A DNA stretch of 64,000 bases from Cheilinus undulatus. Taxonomy: Eukaryota; Chordata; Actinopteri; Labriformes; Labridae. A program made the translations under genes and the position numbers. The notes beneath the pieces were generated by a model. It was not told where the DNA came from. It searched no databases and was given only the letters and a program-made list of their open reading frames with translations. The stretch lies in NCBI RefSeq assembly GCF_018320785.1, contig NC_054875.1, positions 33,299,157-33,363,156 of the forward strand. Reading direction: 5' to 3'. Positions 50,448 to 61,829 of this stretch are shown here, piece after piece. Every line of letters begins with the position of its first letter. The stretch's first letter is position 1.

Positions 50448-50902
50448 TCTCATAAATTAGGATTAATACTGATCATGCTTGTTATCTTTACAGTCTAACA
50501 TCTATACATGTTTCTCTCCTAAAAAGAAGAAACCAACAAATACAAAACAATCCCTCCTTAGATTTATATCCATACAACTGCAACAAATATCAGCAGATTT
50601 TGTGTTTTTCAGAGGTGATGGCAAGGAAGTGAGGAAAAAAATATAACAGTTATGAGACTTGTAATGGAGGGAGCTTTGAAAGGAACCCCCCACATTTGAC
50701 AGATGTACAGTATTTAACACGTTCATCATGGTGGTGTTGCTGGATTTCGCTATTCAAACTAGGATTCCCATGATACACTGCACACTGAAAAGTCATACTG
50801 TATGTAGGAGTGATCACATCCCCAAGCCATGGAGTTCCTCCGTCTTGACGATTGACTTCAACAGAAATGTTTGTTTTTATTTTAGTGTCCCATGGGTTCC
50901 TT

Positions 50903-53900
50903 TCAGTCAAAATGTAGAGCTGTGTAAAAGATTATCCACACCACCTTAGAAAGAGAAAAAACAAGCAATTAGACACTAAAGATCAAATCAGGTGCGTCAT
51001 ATGTAGGGATGGGTACCGAATTTGGTGCTTTTATAGGTACCAGTCAAATTTCGTCGGTACTCCCGAGTACTGATTCACATAAAATCAAACGGTACCATGT
51101 TTCTGTACCTAAATGCACCCTTATGACTGCAAGAGAATGGAAGAGTAGTCAATTTTCCATGCCAGACACAATGCAGCATTGCACGCACGTGAGTAATGAC
51201 GTCTGTAGCAGATCACTGAATCAACAAAATAAGCATGGCTGATAGGAAGGGGTCGAAAGTAGCGCTCCACTTTTGAAAATACGATGCAGGTTATGCTGCA
51301 ATATTTGTGACATGAAGTTCAAGGTTTACCACAGCAAAACTTCTAATCTGAGGAAGCAGTGTGGTGATTGATGATTTAGATCGCCCCCCCCCATACCGAA
51401 TCCTCACTTTAAAGACCGTGATTTGCCCTTTCAACATGTGGATATCAGCCATGGAAATATCCTAGATAAAGGGATACGTTTGTTCGCTCAGTCAGACACT
51501 GGATTAAGGCATGGTACGGACTGCCTAGAGTGAGTGTGTCCTAAAAGTTGCTCTCATCTCTCTAACTTGGTACAGCTGGTTAGTAAAATTTTCTACCTTT
51601 ATTTATTTAGTTAGTTATTTTGACCCCATACTCTATTGTCCATTTGTTTTAAACTTATTCACCCTCCATGGACCCCAACGCACATTTTTTTAAAGAGGGA
51701 AAATCAAAGGAACAGGGGGCAGTGGGGCTGGGTTTTAATTGGTGCAATATAAAGAAAAAACACCGGGTAGTTATAGTAGTTTAGGCTGTCCATATTGGAG
51801 TAATTTGTAAAAACACTTTGATGTTACATTATAAGAGGTGTTTGATGTTGTTTTGATAAATTTGATATTCAATAGTGTTTTGATATTGAGAATTAAATAT
51901 CTAAAATTCAGAAGTTTTGAGGTTTTATCACATTTATTATTGCAGATTTTTCACACACAAAAGTACAGACAATGGGTACCATTGAGTATCATTACTGGTT
52001 CAAATGTGAAAGGTACCCATCCCTAGTCATATGGTGGGTTTTAACCAAGTCCTCTGGCTCAATTTGGTCAGAAAGGGATGCAAATTATTTTTTTTTTTAG
52101 CTGTCAGAAGGTTGGAAAGGCACTTACATAACTGCTCCATACTATCCTTTTTTGGCACCCTTCTGTTGGGGTGCTAAGTGCACCTATCCAACTCTAAAGA
52201 GTGGAGCTAGACATACTGAGACCCGCTAACTGGTTGAAAGTATAAAAAATAACTCATGCTAACTGCCGTTAATTCTCAAACAGCACCGAGTGTGAATGAA
52301 AATACGACACTGAATTTTGCCTAGATGATTATTTAAGTCTACAGCCTTAACCCCGAGCCAGTATAAAATAAAAACACTGACCAGTGGTCAAGCTGGTATT
52401 AGGTAAGGGTTAATACTCGACGAGGTGTCCATTTATCAGGGATTAATGGATGATTTGGAGGCCCAAAGCGCAGCGGAAGATTATCAATAAATTAAAGTAA
52501 AATAATGTTAAGACACCAGTGCACTGTCTCAAACTCGCCTCTTAAAACAGCACTGCTTACATGACACCAGACTAAATATAAAAAATTGTAGGTGACTAAT
52601 GCTGGTTACTCTACGATTTCCATATTTTTGGAACCATATCTATAATGTTTTTATAAAGAAATTGTTCATTTCTCTTCAAATCCTCACCAGAAACAGAGCA
52701 AAAGATGTCATGAAGCCTTCTTTGGTGAGTTCCCACGTGCCACCATACTCCTCCTCATCAATCTGCTGAAAGCTGCTGAAGTATACATACAGGACCCCAG
52801 CATTGATGATGCAGAATCTAAAAAATAAACACAAGATGATGCTGACTTTATTTTGTTTTACAATCAGAAATGTAAAAAAATGAAAGATTAATAAAGGTTG
52901 TACTTACATGGCTATTCCAAGGAAACCTTTCAACGGTGCGACACCCCATATCACACCAAGGATTACTGCAATAATTTGCCGAAGCCAGTATATGACATCT
53001 AAAAACTCGTCCTGAAAAATAAAATGTTGATTAGTGCTTCATTTGGATAATTTTAATAAGGGTGTCTGTGGTGACAGGTGGAGTTCAGGTTAAAAAATGC
53101 CTGAAACGTCAATGACTTATTTGTTTGTACAGCTGATATAGGCAGATTTTTACAGCCAAAATGGCAGTTTTAAATATCATCAGAAATTGTCATATCAATA
53201 ATATTGTGCATAAATTGCCCAGTCCTAATTAAAAATCAACACATATCTGAGCAATTTGAATTAATCTGACAACAATGTGTTTTAGAGTACTGTTTCTGCT
53301 AGAAAGTACCTTTTTATTAAAAAAAAAAAGAGTTTTTTTTTTTTTTATTTTGCAAGATATTACCAGTGTCAAGTTTAATAAAGAAAAAATACATTTTTCT
53401 ATACACCCACACAGCTTCCACATTTAAATGTTTAATTTATATCTTTAAAAACTTGGAATTTTTTTAATGGAAGCTAAACTCTTTATTCAGTCTGGCGACA
53501 AGTATTATCAAGAGTCAGTGTTCTATTTTACTCTATTTCTTATTTTATACACACTTCAAGCTTTTATTTAGGATTTTCAGAATTGTATTTGTCTTTAGTT
53601 ATAACCATCTACTCTTTTTATGTCCAATTTTATAGGCTTTTAAATATTTGGGAATTTCAATCTTTAATTGTTGTTTTATTATATCTTAGTCAGATTCTTC
53701 TGATTTTATTAATTATTTCCTTCATTTTCTTAGCCTTCATATCAGTCTCTTTTAATTTAAAATACCTTTTTTTATCATCCATCTTTAAACTATTGTATTA
53801 ATTTAATTCTGGTGTGCATTAGTCTCTAAATCCATTTACCATCTTTGTCAGTCACTTTTGTACTCTCCTGTAAAGCACCTCGTACTGCAATTGAAATTGT

Positions 53901-54450
53901 TTATTAGGTGCTATATGAATAAAGCTTGATTGTCTGCTAATTTAGTATTGTGAACCAAGCATCTTGGCCTTTTACCCCCAAAAGACAAAGTCCGTCAGTT
54001 TACTCAGAAAACAAGTTACTATACAACAATTAAAGAACATTTTCCACTTTTCAAAGCATATTCATTGACTTGACCCCTTGATAAATAGAAATGAAACCCA
54101 GCACCATTAACACGAAACGTATTTCCTTGTTAAGTCTTGATTACTATCGTAATACTTAATCGCAGAGATCTCCTCTCTATTTGACAGCTAACAACTGTCA
54201 AATCTGATTAACCATTAGCCTTAGCATAGCAGCTAGCCCAAAACCGCCGTCTTCACAACACCTCACACCAGTTTCCCTGCTTACACCTCTGACTGCAACA
54301 ACCTGACAGCTGAGCAACATTTGGAGAGGACACCAGACTGACCTTCTCTTCCCAAACTGCGTTACTGTTGAAGGCTTTGCTCCATGTGGACTGTTTTACA
54401 CCCCCATTCAGCAGATGACTTTCTTCTTTCCGCTTTGAACTGCTCGTCAT
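50903..54450 (-). CDS. rab5if: Rab5if (OPTI/RCAF1, C20orf24 homologue), complete, 4 exons
   Basis: Small multi-pass ER/mitochondria-associated membrane protein. The mammalian homologue partners TMCO1 in the GEL complex of the multipass translocon and is also described as a respirasome assembly factor. Coding exons (minus strand): 54343-54450, 52908-53011, 52688-52817, 50903-50944. Total 384 nt, 127 aa plus TGA, close to the 129-137 aa of mammals. All introns are GT/AG. The N-terminus MTSSSKRKEESHLLNGG is hydrophilic. Hydrophobic segments lie at about 45-63 (IIAVILGVIWGVAPL), 66-86 (GFLGIAIFCIINAGVLYVYF) and 107-125. The conserved acidic loop is QIDEEEYGGTWELTKEGFM. The family C-terminus VWIIFYTALHFD is encoded by the tiny last exon. 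No disabling change is seen. Confidence 0.96.
50996..52033. mobile_element. hAT element, 1,022 bp, with broken BED-finger relic
   Basis: It sits in rab5if intron 3. The element proper is 51,004-52,025 with ends TAGGGATGGGTACC and GGTACCCATCCCTA, exact inverted repeats of 14 bp. An exact 8-bp target duplication GTCATATG flanks it (50,996-51,003 and 52,026-52,033). Near 51,252-51,365 the plus strand reads SKVALHF, then a stop, KYDAGYAA and, after a frameshift, CNIC with TSNLRKQ downstream. This is the pattern of a BED-type zinc finger, the N-terminal domain of hAT transposases. The catalytic domain is missing, so it is a non-autonomous deletion derivative. Confidence 0.93.
53460..53945 (+). mobile_element. 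LINE 3'-UTR tail
   Basis: T-rich DNA is followed by 'ctcctgtaaagcacctcgta' and 'gtgctatatgaataaagcttgatt', the typical 3' end of a fish LINE (usual form 'gtgctatataaataaagtttgatt'). It lies in rab5if intron 1, antisense. Only the terminal part (about 53,840-53,945) is diagnostic; the left limit is uncertain. Confidence 0.5.
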
Positions 54451-54700
54451 TCTTGGCTGTTTTCCTTCGACCACGGACGTCCTAAGTAAGAATATCACTC
54501 GGATGACACCTGAGGCTTGGCTCTAAGCTCGAGCTTTCAGTCTGGGACGAAACTACTGAGAAATATTTGAAGGTATTAGGGGAATGTACGCACCGCTGAT
54601 CTGACAGATTTCAGACACTAACCAAAAAAAACCGACTGCGCATGCGAAGTATTTGTTTGACCCCGGCTGTAGACGGCCAATCAGAGAGTGCGACGTTTCT
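54451..54700 (-). promoter_or_regulatory. rab5if: rab5if promoter: NRF1-type and CCAAT elements
   Basis: TGCGCATGCG at 54,637-54,646 is an NRF1-type motif, and GCCAATCAGAG at 54,676-54,686 is a CCAAT box. They lie about 190 and 230 bp upstream of the start codon. No TATA box is obvious. NRF1 control would fit a gene linked to mitochondrial function, but this is inferred from motifs only. Confidence 0.5.
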
Positions 54701-54782
54701 GCACCGCTGTTGTTAGACATTGAGGAAATGAGACAGCGACCACCAGTGTTCAAAGTAAATGCTTTCGTTTGTAACTTCAATC

Positions 54783-55371
54783 AAGTACAGCAGGGGTCAT
54801 CATTTCTTTAAGGCCCAGATTTTGTTTTTGGGGGCCAGAGTTTCAAATTAACTAAAATTAAACAAATATTTTGGTCCAAATAACATAGTGTTATATTAGT
54901 ACTGGTACTTTCTTTTAAAATGTAATTTCTAAGCATTAACTGTGAGATCAGTCCCTATGGCCCATGTGAAATCAAAATATTTTAGCTACATATTTCTAGG
55001 ACTGCTGTGTTGTCCATCACTAGGTTTTACGCTAATATGCTGAGTCCCGATTGGTGAAAAAAATTGAGAAAACAGGTCTTTTGTTTTCATTCACAGGCAG
55101 GAAAATCTCATTCTCCAAGAGCATGAAGTGTGAAGCTGACACATTCACTGCAGATGTAATCAGGACTTGTTTATCATGAATCACTTTTACCTGTCATAGC
55201 TGAGAAGTGGATTGATAGCTGTAGGGATTTAAGGACAAAACATAACCTAAAAACACATCATTTTTCCCTCCTCACACTTTCAGAATTTAATCATCCTTTT
55301 GGGGTCAGATGAGGAGCAGTGGAGGGGTAATAAAGACCCCGGGCTACCAGTTGATGATCACTGAAGTACAG
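54783..55371. mobile_element. hAT-type MITE next to the rab5if promoter
   Basis: The element proper is 54,791-55,363 (573 bp). The left end is CAGGGGTCATCATTT and the complement of the right end is CAGTGATCATCAACT. An exact 8-bp target duplication AAGTACAG flanks it (54,783-54,790 and 55,364-55,371). No coding capacity. It begins about 100 bp upstream of the CCAAT box of rab5if and abuts the left edge of the next Tc1 relic. Confidence 0.88.
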
Positions 55372-56573
55372 TGTTATCATAGTTGGATAATGTTGAAAAT
55401 AAGAGCAATGGCAAATTTTGTAGAAAATTATGGTTTTCTTACTGCATATATGCAACACTGTCAGAGCCAATCGGTTTGTAGCACTGCTGGGGTGTTATGA
55501 AGCCCAGGGTGCTCTGATGGCAGCCTTCAGCTTGTCTGTATTGTCGAGTCTGGTGTCTCCCATCTTCCTCTTGACCTTTCCTCTGAGATTCTCTATGGGG
55601 TTCAGGTCAGTTAAATTGGCTGGCCAATCAAACATAACAATACCCTAGTCAGCAAACCAATTTCTGGCACTTTTGGCTTCACTGTGAACAGTTGCTACAT
55701 CCTGCTGGAAAAGGAAATCAGTATCTCTGTAAAGTTTCTTAGCAGATTGAAGCATGAAGTGCTCCAAAATCTCAGGGTAGGTGGCTGACAGAGTTGACTC
55801 TGGACTTGATAAAGTACAGTGGACCAGCAGCAGCAGATGATATGGCACCTTAAACCATCACTGGTGAAAATTCTGGACCTAAGCGCCTTGGATTCTGGGC
55901 CTCTCAAATCTTCCTCCAGACTGTAGGACCCTGATCTCCAAAGGCAATTCAAAATTTACTTTAATCTGAAAACAGGACTTTGGGCTACTGAGCAACAGAT
56001 CAGTTCTTTTACTCAGCCCAGGTGAGACGCTTATGACACCTGTGGTTCAGCAGTGGCTTGGCACTAACATTTATAGCCCATTTCCTGGACCCATCTGTGT
56101 GGTGGCTCTTGATTTTTTCACTCTAGCCTCAGTCCACTCCTCATGAGGTCCCCCCAAAGTTCTCGAGTCTGATTTGTTTGTCAATCCTCTGAAGGCTAAG
56201 CTTATCCCTGTTGCTTGTGCACCTTTTTTTTTTTTTTACCACATTCTCTTTTCGAGTCAACTTTCTATGAATAAGCTCTGATACAGCCTCTGAGAACAGC
56301 CTGCCCTTTCAGCAGTGACCTTCTGTGGCTTACCCTCCTTATGGACAGTACTAAACCAGAGTGAGAGAATGAAGCCTTGGGAAACCTTTGCAAACTGGAC
56401 TTCTCCAGAATATTCTAACATTTTGAGATAGTTTTTATGAGCTGTGAGCTGTAGTCATCAATATTAAAACAAAAAAGTCTTGAAATATGTCACTTTGAGA
56501 GGAATCTAGACTATATGAAATACATGTGAAAAAATATCTTACATAATATTCAATTCTTTGAGATACACCTGTA
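55372..56573 (-). mobile_element. Dead Tc1-like transposon
   Basis: The right end (transposon 5' end) is clear: the complement reads CAGGTGTATCTCAAAGAATT next to a TA at 56,572-56,573, a well-known fish Tc1 terminus. The left end is diverged: 'tacagtgttatcatagttgg' at 55,367 might be the eroded partner. The body carries a transposase relic on the minus strand. The left boundary is approximate because the hAT MITE abuts it. Confidence 0.8.
55440..56400 (-). pseudogene. Tc1-like transposase pseudogene
   Basis: The best part is an open stretch (55,645-55,848) ending FLFQQDVATVHSEAKSARNW, which contains the second catalytic Asp (codon at 55,699-55,701). A TAG stop follows at FAD*G. The frame then continues FDWPANLTDLNPIENLRGKV, with the catalytic Glu codon at 55,591-55,593, and ends KLKAAIRAPWAS. 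Usual elements have a Trp where this copy has Arg in ENLRG. The N-terminal part towards 56,400 is heavily frame-broken. Confidence 0.8.
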
Positions 56574-56838
56574 TGTCTGACTATGGCAGGACAGTATCTT
56601 GAGGTCAAATTTGATTCAGACATGTACCTCATGAAAAACGACCTTTAAACATACTTTTTAAATATAAAGACTACATAATTGCTTTAACTAATGACTTAAT
56701 ATTTTTACAGTTTGTTTTTTTCCCCCTTAATGTTTATAATTTCATTTTTAGAACCATCATTCAAACACTGGTTTACCTAGTTCACAGTCATACAAGGAAT
56801 GTATGACTTTTATTTGCAGTGCTTGTATGAGAGATTGT
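56574..56838. other. Short AT-rich spacer between transposons
   Basis: Nothing is recognised apart from T-rich runs. Confidence 0.4.
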
Positions 56839-56840
56839 TA

Positions 56841-57360
56841 GTGCTTAACAAATTTATTAGACCACCACCAAAAGTAAGGTTTATGCCACAGCTGCCCTAA
56901 ATTAACAGCACTGGTAAAACCAAAATTATTTTTTATGTTTCTGCAATGGTTAATACACCAATATGTAGAAGCTCTTTAACCCAAATGATACTTTTAATGC
57001 TAAAATATAATTATTATTGTTATCCATTAATTTTTAAATTTACTGATTTACAAAAAAACCCTGAAAAAACAGTAAAGCACATTATTATTTCTTGATTAAT
57101 ATGTCAAATTATATTTATTTACTTGCATTCTATTTTTAGTGGTCGAATGTTATGCCTGGTTCATTTCTGACTTCTCAGAGAAGCCCAGTGAGCCGGCTCA
57201 AATTTGGGTGTAAAAAGGTAAATTCAGTTTGAAATTCCTCATTCCTGTTCAAAATGATAAAACGTGGAGAGCCCACTGAAAAGAAAGAGTCCACATTAAA
57301 GCACTTCATGATGCTGGATTGTCTCTGAGACAGGTGGTCTAATAAATTTGTTAAGCACTG
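56841..57360 (+). mobile_element. Second copy of the Tc1-derived MITE
   Basis: The left end is GTGCTTAACAAATTTATTAG after a TA, and the complement of the right end is CAGTGCTTAACAAATTTATT before a TA. The interior aligns over its whole length with the dhx35-intron copy at 37,253-37,791 (same 'aagcccagtgagccggctca' and 'tttgggtgtaaaaaggt' segments). The helix-turn-helix relic is more damaged than in the intron copy, with small deletions around 57,265-57,335. Confidence 0.88.
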
Positions 57361-58040
57361 TATTTATCAATAAAACGTATTAAAAAATACCATAACATAT
57401 TTTTTTCTCATATTTATTTGTTATTTTGTTGTCAAATTCGTCAAGTTTTTGTTTTGTGTAGGCCAACAATATCTCAAGAAACAATATCTCTACTAACACA
57501 TTTTAGTAAGCATGAAGCAAAGAAAAGCCCTTTGTATTAGAGGTGCATAAAGGGGTTGTACTATGATCAATATTTTCCAGATGTGTTATGTGCACTATAT
57601 GGGGTACTTGATTATAGCAGTAAATTGGTTAAACTTTTCAAATAATTTTGCTTTTTCTGTCATCCTCTCTGTTCTCCAGCAGAGGGCCTCCTTCATAATG
57701 ATGCACTTCAGTCCATTTAATGATCAGCTTATCTTGCTCCTGACCAACACTGTTTAACACAGCTTTAATGGATAGATAACACTAAAACAGCAAGCCTTAT
57801 ATAGTGGTTTGGCCTATAATGGGGTGACAAAAATTCACTTTGTGCTAACAACAAAAGTTTTTTGGAAAAAAAAATAGGCCACTGGTATGATATTCTAATA
57901 ACTGACTTCATGAGAAGTGATCAGAAAGAAGTAAACCTCTATGAGGTTAGAGCTTAAAACACTGAAGAAAAACTTGCTCTGACTTTTTAGGATTTAATGA
58001 GATCATTGATGAAGAGAGAAACTGTAAATTTAGTAAGATT
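57361..58040. other. Gene-free AT-rich DNA
   Basis: No gene or named repeat is recognised. Confidence 0.4.
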
Positions 58041-58450
58041 ATAATAATTAGGAATGGATTTTTGCTGATATCCAATATGCAGATATTCACAAATGTATTT
58101 ATTTCAGCTGTTACCAGTATTAATACCAATAGATAAATGTAGTTCAGATCTGAAACTACAGTTCTTAAAATGCACTTTAATGTTTAAGGCTGAACAAAGA
58201 AACAAACTTCAGTTCTAAGACCACACGTTAACATTTAAAGAGTGAGGACAAACAAAAGAAAAGACTTCAGCTTAGTTAAGACTATTGGTACTGCCTTAAA
58301 GTCCACAAATGTATTTGTACATATAAACAAGAATAATACACGCCATATTTATAGCCAATATATTGGTTATAAAGATAACTGTTAATGAACTCTTTGAGCT
58401 TACATCTGCTCATAAGAGTACCTATAATATCATGCATTCCTAATTATAGT
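58041..58450. mobile_element. Probable hAT-type MITE
   Basis: The element proper is 58,049-58,442 (394 bp), with ends TAGGAATG and CATTCCTA. The flanking octamers ATAATAAT and ATTATAGT agree at six of eight positions, as expected for an old target duplication. The interior has 'gctgatatccaatatgcaga', a word typical of fish hAT families. No coding sequence. Confidence 0.6.
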
Positions 58451-58706
58451 CATAACTATACAAAGCTTAGTTCTGACAAAGCTGTCTCACTGGACAGAAG
58501 TAAGGATATACGAAAAGAAACATTACTTGACTTTTCTTTGTGCAGTATGTTTCACACCGCCTCAACCTAGAGATCTCCAAACTTTAAATGCTTTTACAAC
58601 TGAGTGTTTAGATTAATCTCATTCCTCAGAATCACACTGCAGACCCTAAATTTAATAGTTTTATGATAAATCTAATTTCTTTTTAAAATATAGATAAATG
58701 TTCACA

Positions 58707-59060
58707 CAGGCCTGCCCACAGAATTGGCTGGGCCCCTGAAATCCCCAGACAATGGGCCTACCCCATTTGTGATTTACTGATGATATTAAGGCATGCATGT
58801 TTAATGCCACTTTGCCATTTTTTGTCCATTTTTGCCAATGTTTAGCCACTTTTTGCCACTTCAAACCCATTTTCTGCCTATTCATGACACTTGTGCTACT
58901 TCTAGCCTTTTTTGCCCCTGTTTTGCCACTGCATGCCAATTTTTGCCACTTCTGAAACTTTTTGCCCATTTTTACAACTTCTTTTACTACACCAATTTTT
59001 GCTGGTTTTCACCAATTTTTGCTAGTTTTCACCTATTTCTTGCCTCTTTTCACGATAATA
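58707..59060 (+). repeat. Degenerate 'tttttgccact' repeat tract with hAT-like head
   Basis: The head 'caggcctgcccacagaattg gctgggcccctgaaa' (58,707-58,741) resembles a fish DNA-transposon terminus. From about 58,805 to 59,045 a short T-rich motif, 'ttttgccact' or 'ttttgcca', recurs more than ten times with irregular spacing. The open frame this makes on the minus strand is an artefact of the repeat. Confidence 0.5.
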
Positions 59061-59955
59061 TAATTATTTTCCATTAAAGTTGTCTACTTTTTTATGCTTT
59101 ATTTTCTGCATCCTGACATTTGTGCACATCATGGCTTAGTTTTGAAGTCTGACATTACTTCCAAATAGTTTAGTTCAATGTGCCCTTCCACATTGTTAAC
59201 ATTAGCAATAAAAAGGTTATTCTGTTTTAAAAAAAATGGTTTACATTATGAAAAAGGCTTGACTGTAACACAGCACAATTAAATACGTGAAATTCATTTT
59301 AGGCTGCTCTGATGAGAGTGGTTATTTTTCCCCTATAGATATAGGAAGTTTAGTTTTTATGGCATGTGCAATATGCAACAATAGCATAGCTATTAAATAA
59401 ATGAACTGTTAACAGTAGATATGGGAGCCAGTAGGTAAACCTCAGCTTGTCTTTTGAGTCTCCAAACTGACCCACTAAACATGACTCACCCAGGAAGCTG
59501 CAGGATGTGTCATCATCTTTAATTTGAGACTAATTACATGCATGCATAATAAACACAGCCTAATGGAAAATCATTCAAACAGTTTTAGCATAACTACGGG
59601 TTTTCAATACTCAGTGCTTAATTCATAGTTGCAGGGTGCAGCTTCATTCGAGACTGAATAAATATACTTATGAAAAAGGATAGAATATAAACACTATGCT
59701 CATCTAAGAGGGCAACAGAGTGATATTTTAAATTATTTTTGGACTGTTTTCACTTTATTGAACAGGACAGATAAAAAAGCTCTTAAGACTTAAGGATTAA
59801 TGCATGGTATCAAATCCTGATTTTGCTAACTGTGACAGCCATTTTGCCATTGCCTAACTCACCAAAATTAGAGGTATGGTTAGATGGACAGCTGAACCAG
59901 GAAGGAAGCAGTCACTGTTTTGAAAAATGGCTAAGGAGAGCCAGTGTATCCATTA
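59061..59955. other. Gene-free DNA
   Basis: No gene or repeat is recognised. Confidence 0.4.
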
Positions 59956-59964
59956 CCTGAAATC

Positions 59965-60485
59965 AAAACTGTATGGATGTAATCTTGCTATAAACGGTAT
60001 GAATGCAGCCTTACTTACTGTATGATAGCAACTCTCCTTACTGTATGAATTCAGCCTAACTGTATGGATGTAGCCTTGCTATAAACTGTATGAATGCAGC
60101 CTTCCTAACTGTATAAATGTAACCTTTCCAGCTGTATGATTTCCACCTTCCTTTTTGTATGGATGCAACCCTTCCCATTAAGTGGAACACAACCTTCCTA
60201 TTGACTGTTTGAATGCAACCCTCTTAACTGTATGAATGCAACCCATATGCAGCCTTCCTTTCCTTTCTAATTTGGCAATGCTATTGGCTGTATGAAAGCA
60301 TAGCTCCTACTTTCAGCATGAATGAAGCCTTCCTTTTGGTCATTCGAAGGCATTTCTCCTATCAATTGTATAAAAACTGACCTCCTTCATGCTGTTCTAA
60401 TGCAGCACATCTCTTGACTGTCTGGAAGCCGGGCTCCATCCGGCTGCTTTAATTTAGCTCTTCTATTTACTGTATGATTGCAGTG
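59965..60485 (+). repeat. Degenerate tandem repeat, about 25-30 bp unit
   Basis: Variants of 'aactgtatgaatgcagcctt cct' recur from about 59,965 to 60,485, for example near 60,056, 60,085, 60,114, 60,228 and 60,466. They include 'gtatggatgtagccttgcta' and 'gtataaatgtaacctttcc'. At least a dozen copies are visible with strong drift. No coding potential. Confidence 0.65.
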
Positions 60486-61205
60486 ATAATTTAGCCAGTA
60501 CAGGGTTTAGCAGACCCCCAAACTTTCCATTTCAATACTAATACTTATGACAATGTCAGTTAAGAAAGAGCAAAATGACAGTCACCATTAGCAAAATCAT
60601 TATTTAAAAAAAAAACAAGCTTAATGCTTTTCTAATTTAACATGATTTTTTCAGAATTTATCTCATTAGACTTTTCAAATTAAAACCAGGGCTTTTTCAT
60701 AGCCTTTAAAGGGATACTTCAACATTTTGACAAATTTGCCCATTGCCACAATTCCTATAATCTCAGTAATAGGTTTGTTTCCTTTAGTAGTCGGTGCAAG
60801 CTGTTTTTAGATCTGGGGGGACTGATATACCAGCTGCACAGCTAAAACTATGGAAGCAGACGGAATTTTTTGCTTTCCCTCATCAAACTCATCAAATACA
60901 CAATCCAACAACTCCAAAATGCTCTCGTGGACAAGTTGTGACCTGCATATTCACCACGCTATGAAATATTAATGTATAATTATGTAACATTATGACATAT
61001 GAAGCAAATACTCTGAACTATTTCTTGAGTAAACCACTGGGCGGAGTGACACAGTGCAGCAGCCATGTCTGGAGTGTAGTTCCTGCTTTGCATTTAACTT
61101 TAAAACATCTCCATCTCATAATGTTCCATGATTATTTCATAGCGTGGTGAATGTGCAGGTCACAACTTGTCCAAGAGTGCGTTTTGGAGTTGTTGGATTG
61201 TGTAT

Positions 61206-61829
61206 TTGATGTACGACGGCGTATTAGGGCCAAACGAAGAGAAAAACAAAATAAAAGAATTATTATTATTATTATTATTACTATTATTATTATTATTATT
61301 TACATTCCGAGAATAAAGTCATAATATTACGAGAATAAAGTTGTATTATTACGAGAAAAAAAATCGTAACATTACGAGAAAAAAAGTTGTAATATTATGA
61401 GAATAAAGTCGTAATATTACAAGAAAAAAGTTGTAATATTACGAGAATAAAATACTACAAGAAAGAAAGTCTGCCGGGGCAGCGCCTCCATTAAAATGAG
61501 CAATGTTGAGCATGTTGTGAATATACTTTAGTATCGGTTTCACAAATAAGGAAATACTTTATCTTTTGGCACATCAGCATCAAATTATCAGAATCAGGAC
61601 AATACTCCGTCATAGATCCAAGGCGCCACGGCAGACTGTCTTCCTTGTAATATTACGACTTTTATCTCGTAATAGTACGACTTTTTTCTTGTGATATTAT
61701 GACTTTTTCTCATAATATTACGACTTCATTCTCGTAATATTATGACTTTATTCTTGTAACATCAAAAAATATACATATATTCTTTTTTTTTCTCTCTTCG
61801 TGTGGCCCTAATACTCCGTCGTATTGATG
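61206..61829. mobile_element. Nested inverted-repeat element inside the fold-back
   Basis: The element proper is 61,212-61,823 (612 bp). The left end is TACGACGGCGTATTAGGGCC and the complement of the right end is TACGACGGAGTATTAGGGCC. An exact 6-bp duplication TTGATG flanks it (61,206-61,211 and 61,824-61,829). The arms carry a 22-bp-type repeat, 'attacgagaataaagtcgta', in direct orientation at 61,305-61,450 and inverted at 61,645-61,760. An inner hairpin pairs 'gtctgccggggcagcgcctc' with the complement of 'ggcgccacggcagac'. Comparison with the intact left arm of the host element confirms the empty site. No coding sequence; superfamily unassigned. Confidence 0.85.
61259..61301. repeat. (ATT)n microsatellite
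   Basis: About 14 ATT units with one interruption (C), inside the nested element. Confidence 0.9.

Noticed and set aside
53583..53801. Very hydrophobic 72-codon open frame in rab5if intron 1
   Set aside because: Arises from T-rich LINE-tail and intron DNA.
58661..58969. Minus-strand frame with repeated WQK units
   Set aside because: Direct product of the 'ttttgccact' repeat array; not a gene.
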